Positions 11,301 to 22,335 of a stretch of DNA of 64,000 bases are shown one piece after another. The notes beneath the pieces are model-generated. The model did no database searches. It was not told where the DNA came from and worked only from the letters and a program-made list of their open reading frames with translations. Position numbers and translations under genes: made by a program. The DNA is from Holothuria scabra. Taxonomy: Eukaryota > Echinodermata > Holothuroidea > Aspidochirotida > Holothuriidae. The number at the start of each line of letters is the position of its first letter. The stretch's first letter is position 1. Location: assembly GCA_037179385.1 (NCBI GenBank), contig CM074187.1:17733450-17797449 (forward strand). Reading direction: 5' to 3'.

Positions 11301-12106
11301 TGTATATGCGTAATGGTAATCGCATTTCATATGAGACTTTCATTCAGAAATATAAGGTTAGATACCCTTTTACAAAATTTTACGGAATTTGCTCTGCAAT
11401 TCCTAGGTCTTGGAAGAATGAATTATTTAATGATCCCAAGGAAACAAGTGAGGATATAGATTTTGGTGAGGCGATTTTTTCGATAACCTCAGTCTCTCGT
11501 TTACTCTACCCTCACCTTGTTAATAAAATTTCTCATTTTCCAATTGCTTGTAAGAAATGGACAGTTTCATTTGATTTTAGTGAGGATGAGTGGGCACTAA
11601 TTTTTACTAGCCCCTCTCGTACTCGTCTTGAAGCTAAAGTTCATTATTTCCAGTTCAGGTTTCTCCATCGTATATTAGGTACTAATAAGTTATTGCACTT
11701 AATGCGTAAGAAATATTCCCCTGTTTGTACATTTTGTGTTAATGAGACAGAGTCAATTGAACATCTCTTTTGGTCATGTCATGTTACTTCTTCGTTTTTG
11801 TTAGATTGCGAGCAACTTTTTTGGGGTTCACAATTTAAGTTGTCAAGGCAAGATTATTTTTTTGGTAAACTGACGACCAGTTTTCATCCATTTAATTTCT
11901 ACATTTTTCACATTAAATATTATATCTTTAGTTGTAAGCTCGATGACAGAAAACCCGATGCGAATGAGTTCTTTTACAAGTTTAAATTTATTTTTAATGT
12001 AGAAAAGTGTATTGCACTGAAAAGAAATTCCCCCGTATCTTTTCGCACTAGATTTAACGTTCTTAAAAAATGCTTCTCCTATTCATTGCCGCAACTCATG
12101 AATTAG
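8360..12106 (+). pseudogene. LINE D ORF2: APE endonuclease, reverse transcriptase, Cys/His C-terminus
   Basis: Start at ATG 8,360 or 8,363. Endonuclease motifs in order: SYNVRGLRQ, FVQETHS, YGPN, GGDFNFVFNLALDK, CRLNFFLIS, QSDHSLVVLS. RT motifs: GKSPGSDGLS, NYRPISLLNTDYKIAAK, QTGFRKGRFIGENIRFIL, FIDYEKAFDSLNWDFI, RGVKQGCPLSPYLF, LQYADDTVFFL. C-terminus has C-X2-C-X8-H-X4-C (CTFC...HLFWSC). Breaks: a 1-nt loss near 8,545 after GGKIF, an in-frame TGA at 9,733-9,735 and a +1 slip in a T8 tract near 10,295. From 10,300 to the TAG at 12,104 the frame is open. The block CRLNFFLIS has N where copies B, E and K have D; this Asp is conserved in LINE endonucleases. About 1,240 codons in all, usual for this group. 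Confidence 0.9.
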
Positions 12107-12465
12107 CTTTGCTCCGTTGCTTGCTTTATCCTGCTCTCTGTTGCCCTTTTAAAAGACGCCTGTTATATCCCTCCATTGTAGCCGATTAGATTTATCACAG
12201 ATAGGTATTTAAGAAGTGGTGTTATCTATCGTGGCATGCAACCTACATGTTAATACTAAATCTTTATTCTACTATATTTGTTGATCTACATTGTGCATTT
12301 ATTTCTATTTTTTTTTCTTTGGTTATATGTAACTTGTATAATTATGTAGATAACCTTAACTATTGTATATTCGATTACACTGCGGTGAAGAAAAAAAAAT
12401 GGTTATGAATCAGAACGTGAAAAAATATGAAAGAAATCAATAAAAGAGTTGGAAAAAGAAAAAAA
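12107..12465 (+). other. LINE D 3' UTR and A-rich tail
   Basis: Non-coding sequence after the ORF2 stop, ending in A-rich stretches (12,389-12,400 and 12,451-12,465) directly before a TTAATTTA array. No other feature is visible in it. Confidence 0.7.
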
Positions 12466-12588
12466 TTAATTTATTAATTTATTAATTTATTTATTTATTA
12501 ATTTATTAATTTATTAATTTAAAAATTTATTAATTTATTAATTTATTAATTTATTAATTTATTAATTTATCAATTTCTTAATTTATTA
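12466..12588. repeat. (TTAATTTA)n array between LINEs D and E
   Basis: About 120 bp of TTAATTTA with a few variant units. D (plus) and E (minus) meet tail to tail here, yet the array keeps one strand sense through to the poly(T) of E, so it is not simply the tail of both. Confidence 0.9.
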
Positions 12589-15500
12589 TTTTTTTTTTTC
12601 CATCCATAATTTATTTCAACTTTTGCTCATTTTGCATGTAAAGAAAAACTATTATACAAAACAAAAACTTCCATTATCTTAAACATAAAAAGAAAATCTT
12701 TCAGCCCATACTTAATACATGGATTTCTTCTAGATATTACAAAATGTATCCTTTAATTCATAATAAGTGAAGTATCTTTTACTGAAATTTCTCATTGAAA
12801 TATGCTTTTCGACCTCCAAAGCAAATTTAAATTTGTGCTCAAATTCGTATAACGTTGGCAGTTTATTATTTTGCTTACAATGAAAAATGAAATACTTCAA
12901 ATTATAAATTAAGAAGTTGTAGGGATGCTTTAGCAACTGGTTGAAACCAAAGAAGACATCTTCCTTCGAAAAAACAAAACATCTGCCAAGAAACAGACTC
13001 TCAGCATCCAGCAAAAAGGCGGAAACAAAATGACAACTCCAAAATAAATGATCGAAAGTCTCCTCATGAATTTTACAAAAAGAGCACAACGGACTTACAG
13101 TTCGATTCATTAGATTTAAACGACTATTGATTCCCAAAATTCTATGTAAAAAACGAAATTGAAAGTACTGTAATTTAACGTCCCTCACCGAAAACCAGAC
13201 ATTAGAAAAAATAGTTGACCATTTACCCTGATCGAAGTTATAATCCCATTTCTGTAAAGCTGTTGGAGGGCTAAAAATTTCTTTGACTATACAACCATAT
13301 GCCCATTGTGAGACACTTTTCTGAAAAACCAACTTATTAAGTAAATCCTCATTATGATTAAAAGAATAGTCTGTATTATGCAAGTTTTGTTTCCACAAAG
13401 ATGGAATGGCTGAAATTATCCCATTATACATGATAAAAGGAAAATTGCCAAGATTATGGACTTCCACAAATTCATTATAATGCATTGGCTTATTATCATT
13501 ATTTAAAAAATTATAAACATGATCGATTCCCTTAGAGTGCATAAACTGATAAAACACGGTGTTATTACCAACTTTTATATTGGAGTTATTCCAAATTATC
13601 TCGTTTTCAAACTTGCTAGATGGTTCTTTAAAATTAAACATTGACCAAGCTTTACAAATATCTTTTACAAACAAATTATTGATATTGGGAACATCGTGTT
13701 TACTAAAATTACATTGAAACAGAAATTCTTTTCCAAAATCATTCAAGTAATAATCCAGAAAAATCTTCCATGCACCATTATTATCGCTTAAATATCTTTT
13801 AATCCAAGTAATCTTAAGGCTGTGTATAAAGCTCTCCAAATGAATTACCTTTAAACCCCCTAAATGGATAGGGCTAATAATTGTCTGGCGTTTTACCTTG
13901 TCAGGCTTATCATTCCAAATGAAATTGAATAAAATTGAATTCAATTCTAAAATAAAACTACTGGGAGGATTTGGGAGGATCAGGAACAAAAAAATAATTT
14001 GCGAAATTGCAAATGTTTTGAATAAAATATTTCTACCAACTGGAGTAACATCTCTATGCTTCCATAAATTTAATGATCGTTTAAGTCGAGACAACTTTGG
14101 GGGAAAATTCAATTGGAAGAGATCTTCCCTATTACAAGTAAATGAGATTCCCAACAGGGTTACTGGGCCTTTTGACCAAGTGATAGGGAATTCATTGACA
14201 AAATATGGTTTCGAGTGGGTAAAAGGGCCAAGGGGGAAGAGGATAGTTTTAATAAAATTGATTTTTAACCCAGAAGCATTCCCAAAATCATTCATGACAC
14301 GAAGAACCTCTCGGATAGAATTTGGGTTGTTATCTAAATAAATAGTAGTGTCGTCCGCATACTGAATTATTTTAATTTTTTTATTTAAAATTTGCTGGCC
14401 TTTAATAATATTATTGGAATTAATTTGTTGAGCCAAGAATTCAACTGCAATTATAAATAAATACGGACTCAAAGGACATCCTTGTCTTACACCTCTCATT
14501 AACTTAATATAATTAGACGAGTATCCATTATTAATTACACACGCTGAGCTATTAGTCTGAAAAGTATGAATCCAGTTAATGAAGTTTTCACCAAAATTTA
14601 GATTCTTTAAACAGTGATGTAAAAATTTCCACTCAAGGGTGTCAAACGCCTTTTCGAAATCAACAAACATGATGAAACCAGAAATATCCAAATCCTTACA
14701 GTAATCAATCAAATCTAAAGTAAATCTTATATTCTCGCCAATGAACCTATTTTTCAAAAACCCTGTTTGGTTATGGCCAATAATTTGTGGCAGAACAAGC
14801 TTTAATCTGTTAGCAATGGCCTTGGCTGCGATTTTGTAATCGGTACTGAGAAGTGTAATGGGCCTCAAGTTTTTTATTAACGAAGAGTCTTTGTTGGGCT
14901 TGGGAATTACATTAATTATACCTCGGCACTGCTCAGGGGATAATGTCCCTTTGGTAAAACCATAATTAAAAGAATCTACAACCACAGGTCCTAATAAATC
15001 CCAAAAGAATTTATAAAAATTTGCAGTAAGGCCATCAGTACCGGGGGATTTGTCATTGGCCATACTATCTAGAGCATTGCGACATTCTTCTACAGTTAAC
15101 GGACCATTACAAGAGACAGATTCATCATCAGATAATATACGATCAAAGTTAAAATCATCAAAACTGTTCAATAAGTTAGAATTTCTTGACGAGTATAAAT
15201 TACTGTAGAATTTATGTAACACACTTAAAATCGCTTCATTGGAATTAATATGAGTACCATCATCTTGAACAATATAGTTAATAGTGTTTTGGGCTTTGTG
15301 CCTTTTCTCCAAATTAAGAAAGTACCTACTGTTCTTCTCCCCATCCTCGACCCACCTAGCTCGTGACCTTATTTGAATTCCTTTCAGCTTGAAGCTGTAA
15401 ATTTGTACAATTTCGTTTTGTGCTTCCATTAAAAGACTATTTGTATCTGCGTCCCAATTACTAAATAGTTGTTTTTCTAGAGTATTTACATACTTAATGA

Positions 15501-16216
15501 GATTCTTTTCCCGCTTTCTTCTACTTCGAGCCAAATTCTTACTAAACTTTATGGTAATTTTACGGATATTATGCTTCACAAAATCCCATTCCAAAGACGG
15601 ATTCTCCCACTTCCTATTAGTATTTAATACATTCTCATTCAAAAAAGACTGTATATGTTTAACATAATCTTTATTTTCTAACAAGGAGTTATTAAATTTC
15701 CAGAACCCTGGTCCTCTTTTACAAACCGAAGTACTAATTGTAATAAAAACAAAGGAATGGTCTGACCTCAATCCTGAAATTAAATCATCATTTGTGACTT
15801 TAGACGTAAGAACATTGGAAATAAGAAAGAGATCCAGGCGACAATAAACATCATCGTTGACACCTGATTTCCAGGTGTACTGCTTTGAAAGAGGATTTCT
15901 GTTGCGCCAAATATCAACCAGGTTAAAGTGAAACATTAAATTTAGACATTCCTCCCGAACCTTAAAATTTGTATGACGGACACCATTCTTCTTGTCAAGA
16001 TCAAAGTTAAAAATAAAGTTAAAGTCGCCCCCAAGAACAATATTATCACATTCAAACTCTCCCATTTTGCGAAGAAGTTCTTTATAAAACGACGGATCAT
16101 CAATGTTTGGACCATAAATGTTAACAATTGTAAAAATTTGATTGTTTATACTAATATCGGATATTATATAGCTTCCAGCATTGTCGGAATCATTTTTGAT
16201 AACTTCAAAGGAAAGT
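12589..16216 (-). mobile_element. LINE copy E: 5'-truncated non-LTR retrotransposon
   Basis: Minus-strand element with a poly(A) tail (poly(T) at 12,589-12,599 on plus), a 3' UTR (12,600-12,729) and one long open frame. The 5' end is cut inside the endonuclease at about 16,216, directly followed by a TTAATTTA array. It has no ORF1 or 5' UTR. Coding integrity suggests it is among the younger insertions here. Confidence 0.85.
12730..16216 (-). CDS. LINE E ORF2 (5'-partial): endonuclease C-terminal part, RT, Cys/His C-terminus
   Basis: The frame is open from the truncation point at 16,216 to the stop at 12,730; counted from ATG 16,063-16,065 it is 1,111 codons, and about 50 more codons upstream are homologous (SFEVIKNDSDNAGSYIIS, YGPNIDDPSFYKELL). 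Endonuclease: GGDFNFIFNFDLDKK, CRLDLFLIS, RSDHSFVFI. RT: DKSPGTDGL, ITLLSTDYKIAAKAIA, QTGFLKNRFIGENIRFTL, MFVDFEKAFDTLEWKF, RGVRQGCPLSPYLFI, IQYADDTTIYLD (YADD catalytic box intact). C-terminus: CSFC...HLFWSC (C-X2-C-X8-H-X4-C). The N-terminal endonuclease with the QETH catalytic block is absent, so it could not make an intact LINE protein, although the RT part shows no lesion. Confidence 0.92.
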
Positions 16217-16242
16217 AAATTTATTAATTTATTAATTTATTA
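16217..16242. repeat. (TTAATTTA)n array between LINEs E and F
   Basis: About 26 bp of the unit, between the truncated 5' end of E and the poly(T)/3' end of F. Confidence 0.85.
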
Positions 16243-17607
16243 TTTTTTTTTTACTCCATCTTTATTGTTCTTTCTCTTTTGTAATTTTGAAATCAATTTG
16301 TAAATGTGTTAACATTTTATTAACATAATAATACTCTACATCATTCAAACAATCGTCCATTATTTTTTCTATCTATCATCTTTCTGCATTGTGCACTGGG
16401 TTCTTAACAAACTAATAACTATATACAACATGAAATCGTAGACTACCTTGTCACAATTTTCCTTACAAAACACTTTTCTATTAAGTAATATAATAACTCA
16501 CATCACAATCAAGTTAAGAGACAACCTCCCTCTCGCAAAAACCTAACTAAGATGTAGACATAGGGTGATAAATCAATCAAATAAGTAATTACTATGGCTA
16601 AATACAGCACAAAAATTTTCATATGGAATTTTTCGATTACCCTTTGTTCTTTGAAGATAATTTTCCACTTGCAAGGCAAACTTAAATTTGTTCATAAAGT
16701 GATTTACTCTTGGGATATCGTTTTTTAGTTTCTGACTAAATACATAGTATTTCAAGTGGAGGATAAGAAAATTGAAAGGGTGGCGTAAGAGAAGATTGTA
16801 TCCAAAAAATATGTCATGTTTACTTAGAATAAACTGCCTACCTAGAATCGATTGCTCTACATCTAAAATAAAAGAAGAAGTATGCATACATTCCCAAAAC
16901 AGATGTTCAATAGTCTCATCATAAGCACCGCAAAAAGTACACCGTGGATTTTCAGTAATATTCATTCTAGCAAGTAAATAATTAGTCCCTAAAATGCGGT
17001 GAAGGAAGCGAAACTGAAAGTAGCGTAACTTGCTCTCAGTACATGAAGCAAACGGAATACGGAATATTGTCTGCCATTGTGCATCATCGAGCTGAAACTC
17101 ATTATTCCATTTATTAATTGCAACCGGGGGCACAATGATACTATTTATTAGTGATTTGTAAATATACCGAGAAGGAAGCGTAACTTCATAAACATTAACT
17201 GAAACATCATCCTCAGCAAGATTAACATTCTGAATACAAAAGTTTTCTTTCCAATGTCTAGGAATTGCTGAGATAATACCGTAATACAAAGTAAAGGGAA
17301 ACGTATGAAGCGAAAATTTCTTCCTGAAATTGATAAGTGATAAAGGATGGTTAACATTATCCATTAAATCAGCAACCTTTACTACCCCCTTTTCATACAT
17401 AAAATTATAAAACAACAGTTTTCCATTTATTTTAATTGAGGAATTATTCCATATAATTTCATTCTCAAAATTATCAGTCGGATACCTGTAAGAATAAGTA
17501 GACCAAGCCTTACACACATCCTTCAAAAATAAATTGTCGAGTAAAACATCATTAATCTGGAAATTACAATTAAAAAGAAAACGCTTTCCATAAGCTTGGA
17601 GATAAAA
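16243..17607 (-). mobile_element. LINE copy F: 3' part only
   Basis: Minus-strand fragment with poly(A) tail (poly(T) 16,243-16,252 on plus), a 3' UTR (16,253-16,572) and the last third of ORF2. The 5' end is cut at about 17,607 in the post-RT region, directly before the next TTAATTTA array. The 3' UTR holds no other recognisable feature. Confidence 0.85.
16573..17607 (-). CDS. LINE F ORF2 C-terminal fragment
   Basis: Open frame of about 344 codons without damage from the truncation point (FYLQAYGKRFLFNCNFQ) through IIWNNSSIKINGK, YYGIISAIPRHWK, YFQFRFLHRILGTN and the C-terminal Cys/His motif CTFC...HLFWEC to a stop at 16,573. It lies wholly downstream of RT and so carries no catalytic domain. 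The closest relative in the window by wording is the C-terminal part of E. An upstream TTG-initiated reading is not meaningful because the element is truncated. Confidence 0.85.
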   Translation of the reverse strand, partial: FYLQAYGKRFLFNCNFQINDVLLDNLFLKDVCKAWSTYSYRYPTDNFENEIIWNNSSIKINGKLLFYNFMYEKGVVKVADLMDNVNHPLSLINFRKKFSLHTFPFTLYYGIISAIPRHWKENFCIQNVNLAEDDVSVNVYEVTLPSRYIYKSLINSIIVPPVAINKWNNEFQLDDAQWQTIFRIPFASCTESKLRYFQFRFLHRILGTNYLLARMNITENPRCTFCGAYDETIEHLFWECMHTSSFILDVEQSILGRQFILSKHDIFFGYNLLLRHPFNFLILHLKYYVFSQKLKNDIPRVNHFMNKFKFALQVENYLQRTKGNRKIPYENFCAVFSHSNYLFD

Positions 17608-17632
17608 ATTTATTAATTTATTAATTTATTAA
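17608..17632. repeat. (TTAATTTA)n array between LINEs F and G
   Basis: About 25 bp of the unit between truncated F and the poly(T) of G (17,633-17,642). Confidence 0.85.
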
Positions 17633-19694
17633 TTTTTTTTTTCTCCATTTCTGTATTTGAGTTTCATGGTCAGCATAGTTACAATATTTACAAATTTTCA
17701 TTTCGCAGAAATGATAACTGAAATATATACATGCGTGATAACATAATGCTGAGTTTCACAAAAAGAAAACAGCTTAATGGTGCACATTTCATGCCGGGAG
17801 TACAGAAAAAAATACCCACGTACGTACAAGAATTAAATTGTCGCTTTATACAAATTTCATTTCTGGTAGCGAAGAATAGTCTTCTATGCAAGTACCATGT
17901 TAACCAACCTAACGACATGCTACATGAGTGCTAGCCAACTTTTGATAACGTCATGATTACAAGGTAAACAGATTTACAATAAGAAATACCTAGTTTTTCC
18001 AGGTTCCTTAAAGCGCGAAAAAAACGAAGGCAAATTTTTGAATCTTGGAAATAAATATAAAACTATACACCCAAGACTAGAACATCCTAAAACCTTCATC
18101 GAGTTTGTTATAATTAATGCCTTTACTTCTGTAATCATTGCTTGAAAAATAATGATTATGCCTTTCAACTTGTAAGGCGAACTTAAATTTGTAATAGAAC
18201 TCTTCTATATTGGGTAGAGACTTTTGTCTTTGTTTACAAAATATATAATACTTAAAATGCAAGATAAGAAAATTAAATGGGTGAGACTTCTCATTACGGT
18301 AACCGAAGAATATATCTTCTTTGGAGAATATGAACTGGCTATTCAAGATCTGTGATTCTACATCCAGGATAAATGACGAAGTACATCTACATCCCCAGAA
18401 CAAGTGACTCAATGTTTCAACCTCCGTTTTACAAAAAGAGCACAAATTAGATTCAACTTTCCCCATAAGAGAGAGCAGTCTATTGGTATGGAGAATCCTA
18501 TGTAAAAATATAAACTGAAAATATGACAATTTGGTTTCCCGTACTGAAACCCATGGCATGCTCCAAATATTATTCCAATTATACGAGTCAGAATCAGCTA
18601 ACTCCTCAATCCACCTTTTTTGAGCTGTGGGCTTAGTAACAATTGTTTTTATATAGGAGTTATAAATGTAATGAGACAAAGAGGAGACATTTAAGGCCCT
18701 TTCTGCCCACATGGTATTACTATTAGGAACTTCAGTTGAACCGCATCCTGCTTCCCTCCAGTTTCTTGGGATAGCGTTTACCAAGCCCCAGTATCGCGTA
18801 AAAGCAAAAACATTGAGATTGAACTTATTTCTAAAAACGTCAAAAGTGAAAGGATTACCTCTATCATCAAAAAGATCTGCCACATATTTCACTCCCTTAT
18901 TGTACATAAAATCATAATACACAGTCTTATTATCAATACGAATATGGTGGTTATTCCAAATAATCTGGTTTCCAAAGCTATCACTGGGTGTTTGATACGA
19001 CGCTAGGGACCATGCACCAAAAACCTGTCTAACAAAAGTGTTTGTTATTCCAGAGATATCATCTTCAGTATAGTTACAGTTAACAAGAACCTCCTTTCCA
19101 AAATTCCTTAAACTCTGATCAAAAAATAACTTCCATACTCCCCTTGTCTCATTACAGTACCGGTGTACCCATGTACACTTAAGACTATTCACAAAGCTCT
19201 GAATGTGTTTAACCTTGAGCCCCCCTTCATCCATAGTATTCAATAGAGAAGTCCGCTTAATTTTGTCAGGGTTACCTGACCAGATAAAATTGGCTACAGT
19301 ATTTTCAACTTCGTTTATAAAACTCTTTGGAGGATTTGGTAAAACTAAAAAAAGATAGACCAACTGAGAGAGGGCAAGTGTCTTGACTATAACACTACGA
19401 CCTACTGGCGTAAGATCCCTTGATGACCAAATCCGTAAACAACTTTTTAGACGAGAAAGCTTAGGTATAAAATTAAGCCGAAAAAGATCATCCCCATCCT
19501 TTGTAAAGGTGAAGCCTAACACGGTAACAGGTCCGAGAGTTACTTGGAATGGTGAATTGTGAACAAAAAAGGGTTGACGTTGGATAAATGGGCCCAGAGG
19601 GAACAAGTTACATTTTTCAAGATTAACAGTAAGACCCGAAGAAAGCTTAAAAGCTTCTAAGATTCTAAGCGCTTCATTTAGTGATCTAGAATCA
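17633..19694 (-). mobile_element. LINE copy G: end of RT, post-RT region and 3' UTR
   Basis: Minus-strand fragment with poly(A) tail, a 3' UTR of about 430 bp (17,643-18,076, no gene) and the 3' half of ORF2. Unlike E and F its 5' cut does not meet TTAATTTA but joins LINE H head to head near 19,694. Confidence 0.82.
18077..19694 (-). CDS. LINE G ORF2 C-terminal fragment
   Basis: Undamaged frame of about 540 codons, starting just after where the YADD box would be (DSRSLNEALRILEAF), then SGLTVNLEKCNLFPLGPF, GPVTVLGFTF, KLSRLK, RDLTPVGRSVIVKTLALSQ, IIWNNHHIRIDNK, YFQFIFLHRILHTN and the Cys/His motif CSFC...HLFWGC, ending at 18,077. The RT catalytic motif itself is lost. The first codons run into the opposite-strand start of H, so any apparent start codon there is accidental. 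Confidence 0.85.
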
Positions 19695-19697
19695 AAG

Positions 19698-20069
19698 ATG
19701 GCGACCATTCACAACGATCACGCTAATTTAAAAAAGGACGAAGACATTAACAAGCTAGAAAGAATGTCCAGGCGGAATAACTTTCGCATTGTTGGTGTGC
19801 CTCAGACCAATGGAGAAAACATCGACACTATTGTTAAAGAGGAAATCCTCCCGTTGTTCAACAATCCCGGCGTTATCATCGTGCGTTGCCATAGAGATGG
19901 TCGGGGAGCTAATGGACGCTCTCCACACATTCTAGTAAGATGTCTCTCATACCCCATGAAGATTGATATTATGAAAAAGCGCAGGACTGTTTTGAGCGGT
20001 AAGTCTTTCTTCATTGTCGACGATTTGACGAAGACGGACCTCGCCGAAAGAAAGAAATGGGCACCGTAA
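19698..20069 (+). pseudogene. LINE H ORF1 C-terminal part
   Basis: Encodes the end of the coiled coil (HANLKKDEDINKLERM) and the RNA-binding domain: SRRNNFRIVGVP, RCHRDGRGANGRSPHILVRC, FFIVDDLTKTDLAERKKW, then a premature TAA at 20,067 and decayed sequence where the GCWR...GKPY terminus would be. These blocks match ORF1 of D and the ORF1 remnant of K. The ATG at 19,698 lies inside the domain, so it is not the original start. Decayed and 5'-truncated. Confidence 0.8.
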
Positions 20070-20340
20070 GTGAAACAGTTGTATGAGACTGGAGAAACAG
20101 CGTCGGGAAGTCATATAACTTTGAATGTAGTACATCATAGTTTAACCCACTAGGAAGACAAGTGTTTTGCTGGACTAATCGCTCATGACTGTCACATATT
20201 TCTTGCGGTATGTCATCTCAGGCTTATCTGGGTCGATTCTTGACCTTTTTCAGCTTTACCGTCAGGTTCCCCCCCCCCCCTTTTTTTTTTAATTTTTCTC
20301 TTTGCTGAATTGATTGTTGTTGTTGTCTTGGTTGTTTTTT

Positions 20341-21834
20341 ATGGCCAAAAGCAACTTGAAATTTGCCAGTTACAACTGTAGAGGGCTTCGTGATGATAAT
20401 AAAAGGCGTATGGTTTTTGCCTATCTACAAAGACACAAATCAGATTAAATTTTCATGCAAGAAACTCACAGTGTCCTAAAAGATGAACGCCGCTGGCGCA
20501 CAGAGTGGGGGAACGACATTATTTTCTCTCATGGAACAAATACTAGTAAAGGGGTGGCTGTTTTTTTCAAAGCGGGTCTCACACCAAATCTTTCCAAAAA
20601 AATTACAGATATCCATGGCCGATTCATTATTCTAGACATTACTGTGAATAACGATGTCTTAACTCTGGTTTGTCTGTATGGACCTAACAACGATGACGCC
20701 ACGTTTTTCGTACCGTTTAAAATCATGTCGAGAGTTTTCAGTGTAACTACATTGTTTCTGGTGGTGATTTCAATTTTGTTTTTAATTTAACGTTAGACAA
20801 ACAGGGTGGTGCCCCAAAGACCAATTTCAAAGCACGTGACGCTTGCCTCTCTTATGTAGAAAAGATTAACCTCGATGATATTTGGAGAACTAGGAACCCT
20901 TTATCGAGCGGTTTCACTTGGACTTGGAATGTTGATATTATACGTTGCAGACTTAATTTTTTTCTTATTTCAAAAAATCTAGTCAACAAAGTTATTGATT
21001 GTTACTTCCAACCACCCCTTCAGTTCGATCATCATGTCGTTATTCTGCATTCGAAATTTAACAACTCGTTACTTTCAGACCCCAATTATATAGATTTAGT
21101 GACTTCGTTAATTTCTAATAATTCATCTGATCCCAACAACAGAAACCGAGACCCAGCGAGTTTTTGGGAGGGACTAAAATATAGTATTAGAAAAAGCACT
21201 ATTAGTTTCAGGAAATTAAAGCGAACGATTCTCTTATTTATGAAAAGAATCTCATTAAGAAAATTGCGCAGCCTTAATCGGGTTCTGTAAGTGATGAAAG
21301 CCTACTTAATGAGTCGAAAGATGCGAGAAACAATCTGCACCTACTTTACAAGAACAAACTTGAGGGTATAATGATCCGATCTAAAGCAAGGTGGGTTGAA
21401 GTGGGAGAACAAAATTCAAAATACTTTCTTTCTCTTGAAAAGAGAAATAAGCAGAATAACACAATTTATAAGATAAATGATGAATGAGATCTACCAATTT
21501 CTAATAATGCAGATATTTTAAGTCATATTAGTAATTTTTACATTGAGCTCTACTCTACTCATTAAAGTGATCCTGCAATCGGCATTTCTTTGCTTCCTGA
21601 ATTTCATGGCATGGTCGCTTGCGATGTATGCGAAGGGCCTTTGACTCTTACTGAATGCTTCTCTGCCCTCTCCTCAATGCCAAATGGAAAATCCCCTGAA
21701 AGCGATGGATTTTCCACGGACTTCTATAAAAAATTTTGGCCCCTTATTGGTGCGTTTGTTTTGAATTCATTAAATCATACATTTGATAGTCAAATGCTCT
21801 CCTGTGAACAGAGAAGGGGGATTATTACTTTAAT
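20341..21834 (+). pseudogene. LINE H ORF2 fragment: endonuclease, linker, start of RT
   Basis: ATG 20,341 starts KSNLKFASYNCRGLRDDNKR, the endonuclease N-terminus. Following blocks: FMQETHSVLKDERRW, YGPNNDD, SGGDFNFVFNLTLDK, CRLNFFLIS and QFDHHVV where other copies have QSDHS. Then the linker (RSKARWVEVGEQNSKYFLSL) and RT start ([20 protein letters not shown]). Lesions: in-frame TAA before FMQETH (about 20,446), frameshift near 20,715, further frameshift or stop near 21,288 and stops near 21,485 and 21,562. The changed SDH motif and the N in CRLNFFLIS also argue against activity. It stops at the CCAT array. Confidence 0.82.
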
Positions 21835-22334
21835 CTATCCATCCATCCATCCCATCCATCCCATCCATCCCATCCATCCCATCCATCCATCCCATCCATC
21901 CATCCCACCCATCCATCCCATCCATCCATCCCACCCATCCATCCCATCCATCCATCCCACCCATCCATCCCATCCATCCATCCCATCCATCCATCCCATC
22001 CATCCATCCATCCCATCCATCCATCTCATCCATCTCATCCATCCCATCCATCCATCCCATCCATCCATCCCATCCATCCATCCATCCATCCCATCCATCC
22101 ATCCCATCCATCCCATCCATCCATCCCATCCATCCATCCCATCCATCCCATCCATCCATCCCACCCATCCATCCCATCCATCCACCCATCCCATCCATCC
22201 ATCCCATCCATCCATCCCATCCATCCATCCTATTTATCCCCATTTATCCATCCTATTTATCCATCCTATTTATCCATCTTATTTATCCGTCTAATTTATC
22301 CATCTTATTTATCCATCTTATTCATTCATCCATC
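21834..22334. repeat. CCAT-type microsatellite, about 500 bp
   Basis: Built from CCAT units with frequent CCCAT and occasional CCCACC variants, giving a 9- and 13-bp higher-order rhythm; the right end shifts to CTATTTAT, TTCATTCA and CCATCC. It separates truncated H from the 5' end of I. Long open frames through it on both strands (IHPIHPS and MDGWDGW repeats) are by-products of the repeat. Confidence 0.95.
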
Positions 22335-22335
22335 C

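Larger units (their letters stand above)
6544..12465 (+). mobile_element. LINE copy D: near full-length L1/Tx1-like non-LTR retrotransposon
   Basis: The only copy with all expected parts: a 5' UTR starting GGACGAGGCTATGACG, ORF1 (6,686-7,459), a duplicated inter-ORF spacer, ORF2 (8,360-12,106), a 3' UTR and a short A-rich tail. The 5' start is recognised because LINE I begins with a related GGACGAGCCTGACATG and the fragment at 29,135 with GGAACGAGCCTGTGATG. Both ends abut TTAATTTA-type arrays. ORF2 is broken by two frameshifts and a stop, so the copy is dead, but it is the best guide to the family's architecture here. Confidence 0.85.
19695..21834 (+). mobile_element. LINE copy H: truncated at both ends
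   Basis: Plus-strand fragment running from inside ORF1 to early RT ([10 protein letters not shown]), where a CCAT array begins. It has no 5' UTR and no 3' end. It joins G head to head at its left edge. The spacer between ORF1 and ORF2 (20,070-20,340) contains a poly(C)-poly(T) tract at 20,272-20,290. Confidence 0.82.

Noticed and set aside
13898..14341. 147-codon plus-strand frame inside LINE E
   Set aside because: Opposite-strand shadow of the intact ORF2 of E.
21590..22294. 234-codon frame ending in [10 protein letters not shown] repeats, and minus-strand MDGWDGW frames
   Set aside because: The first part is LINE H RT; the rest on both strands is translation of the CCAT microsatellite.
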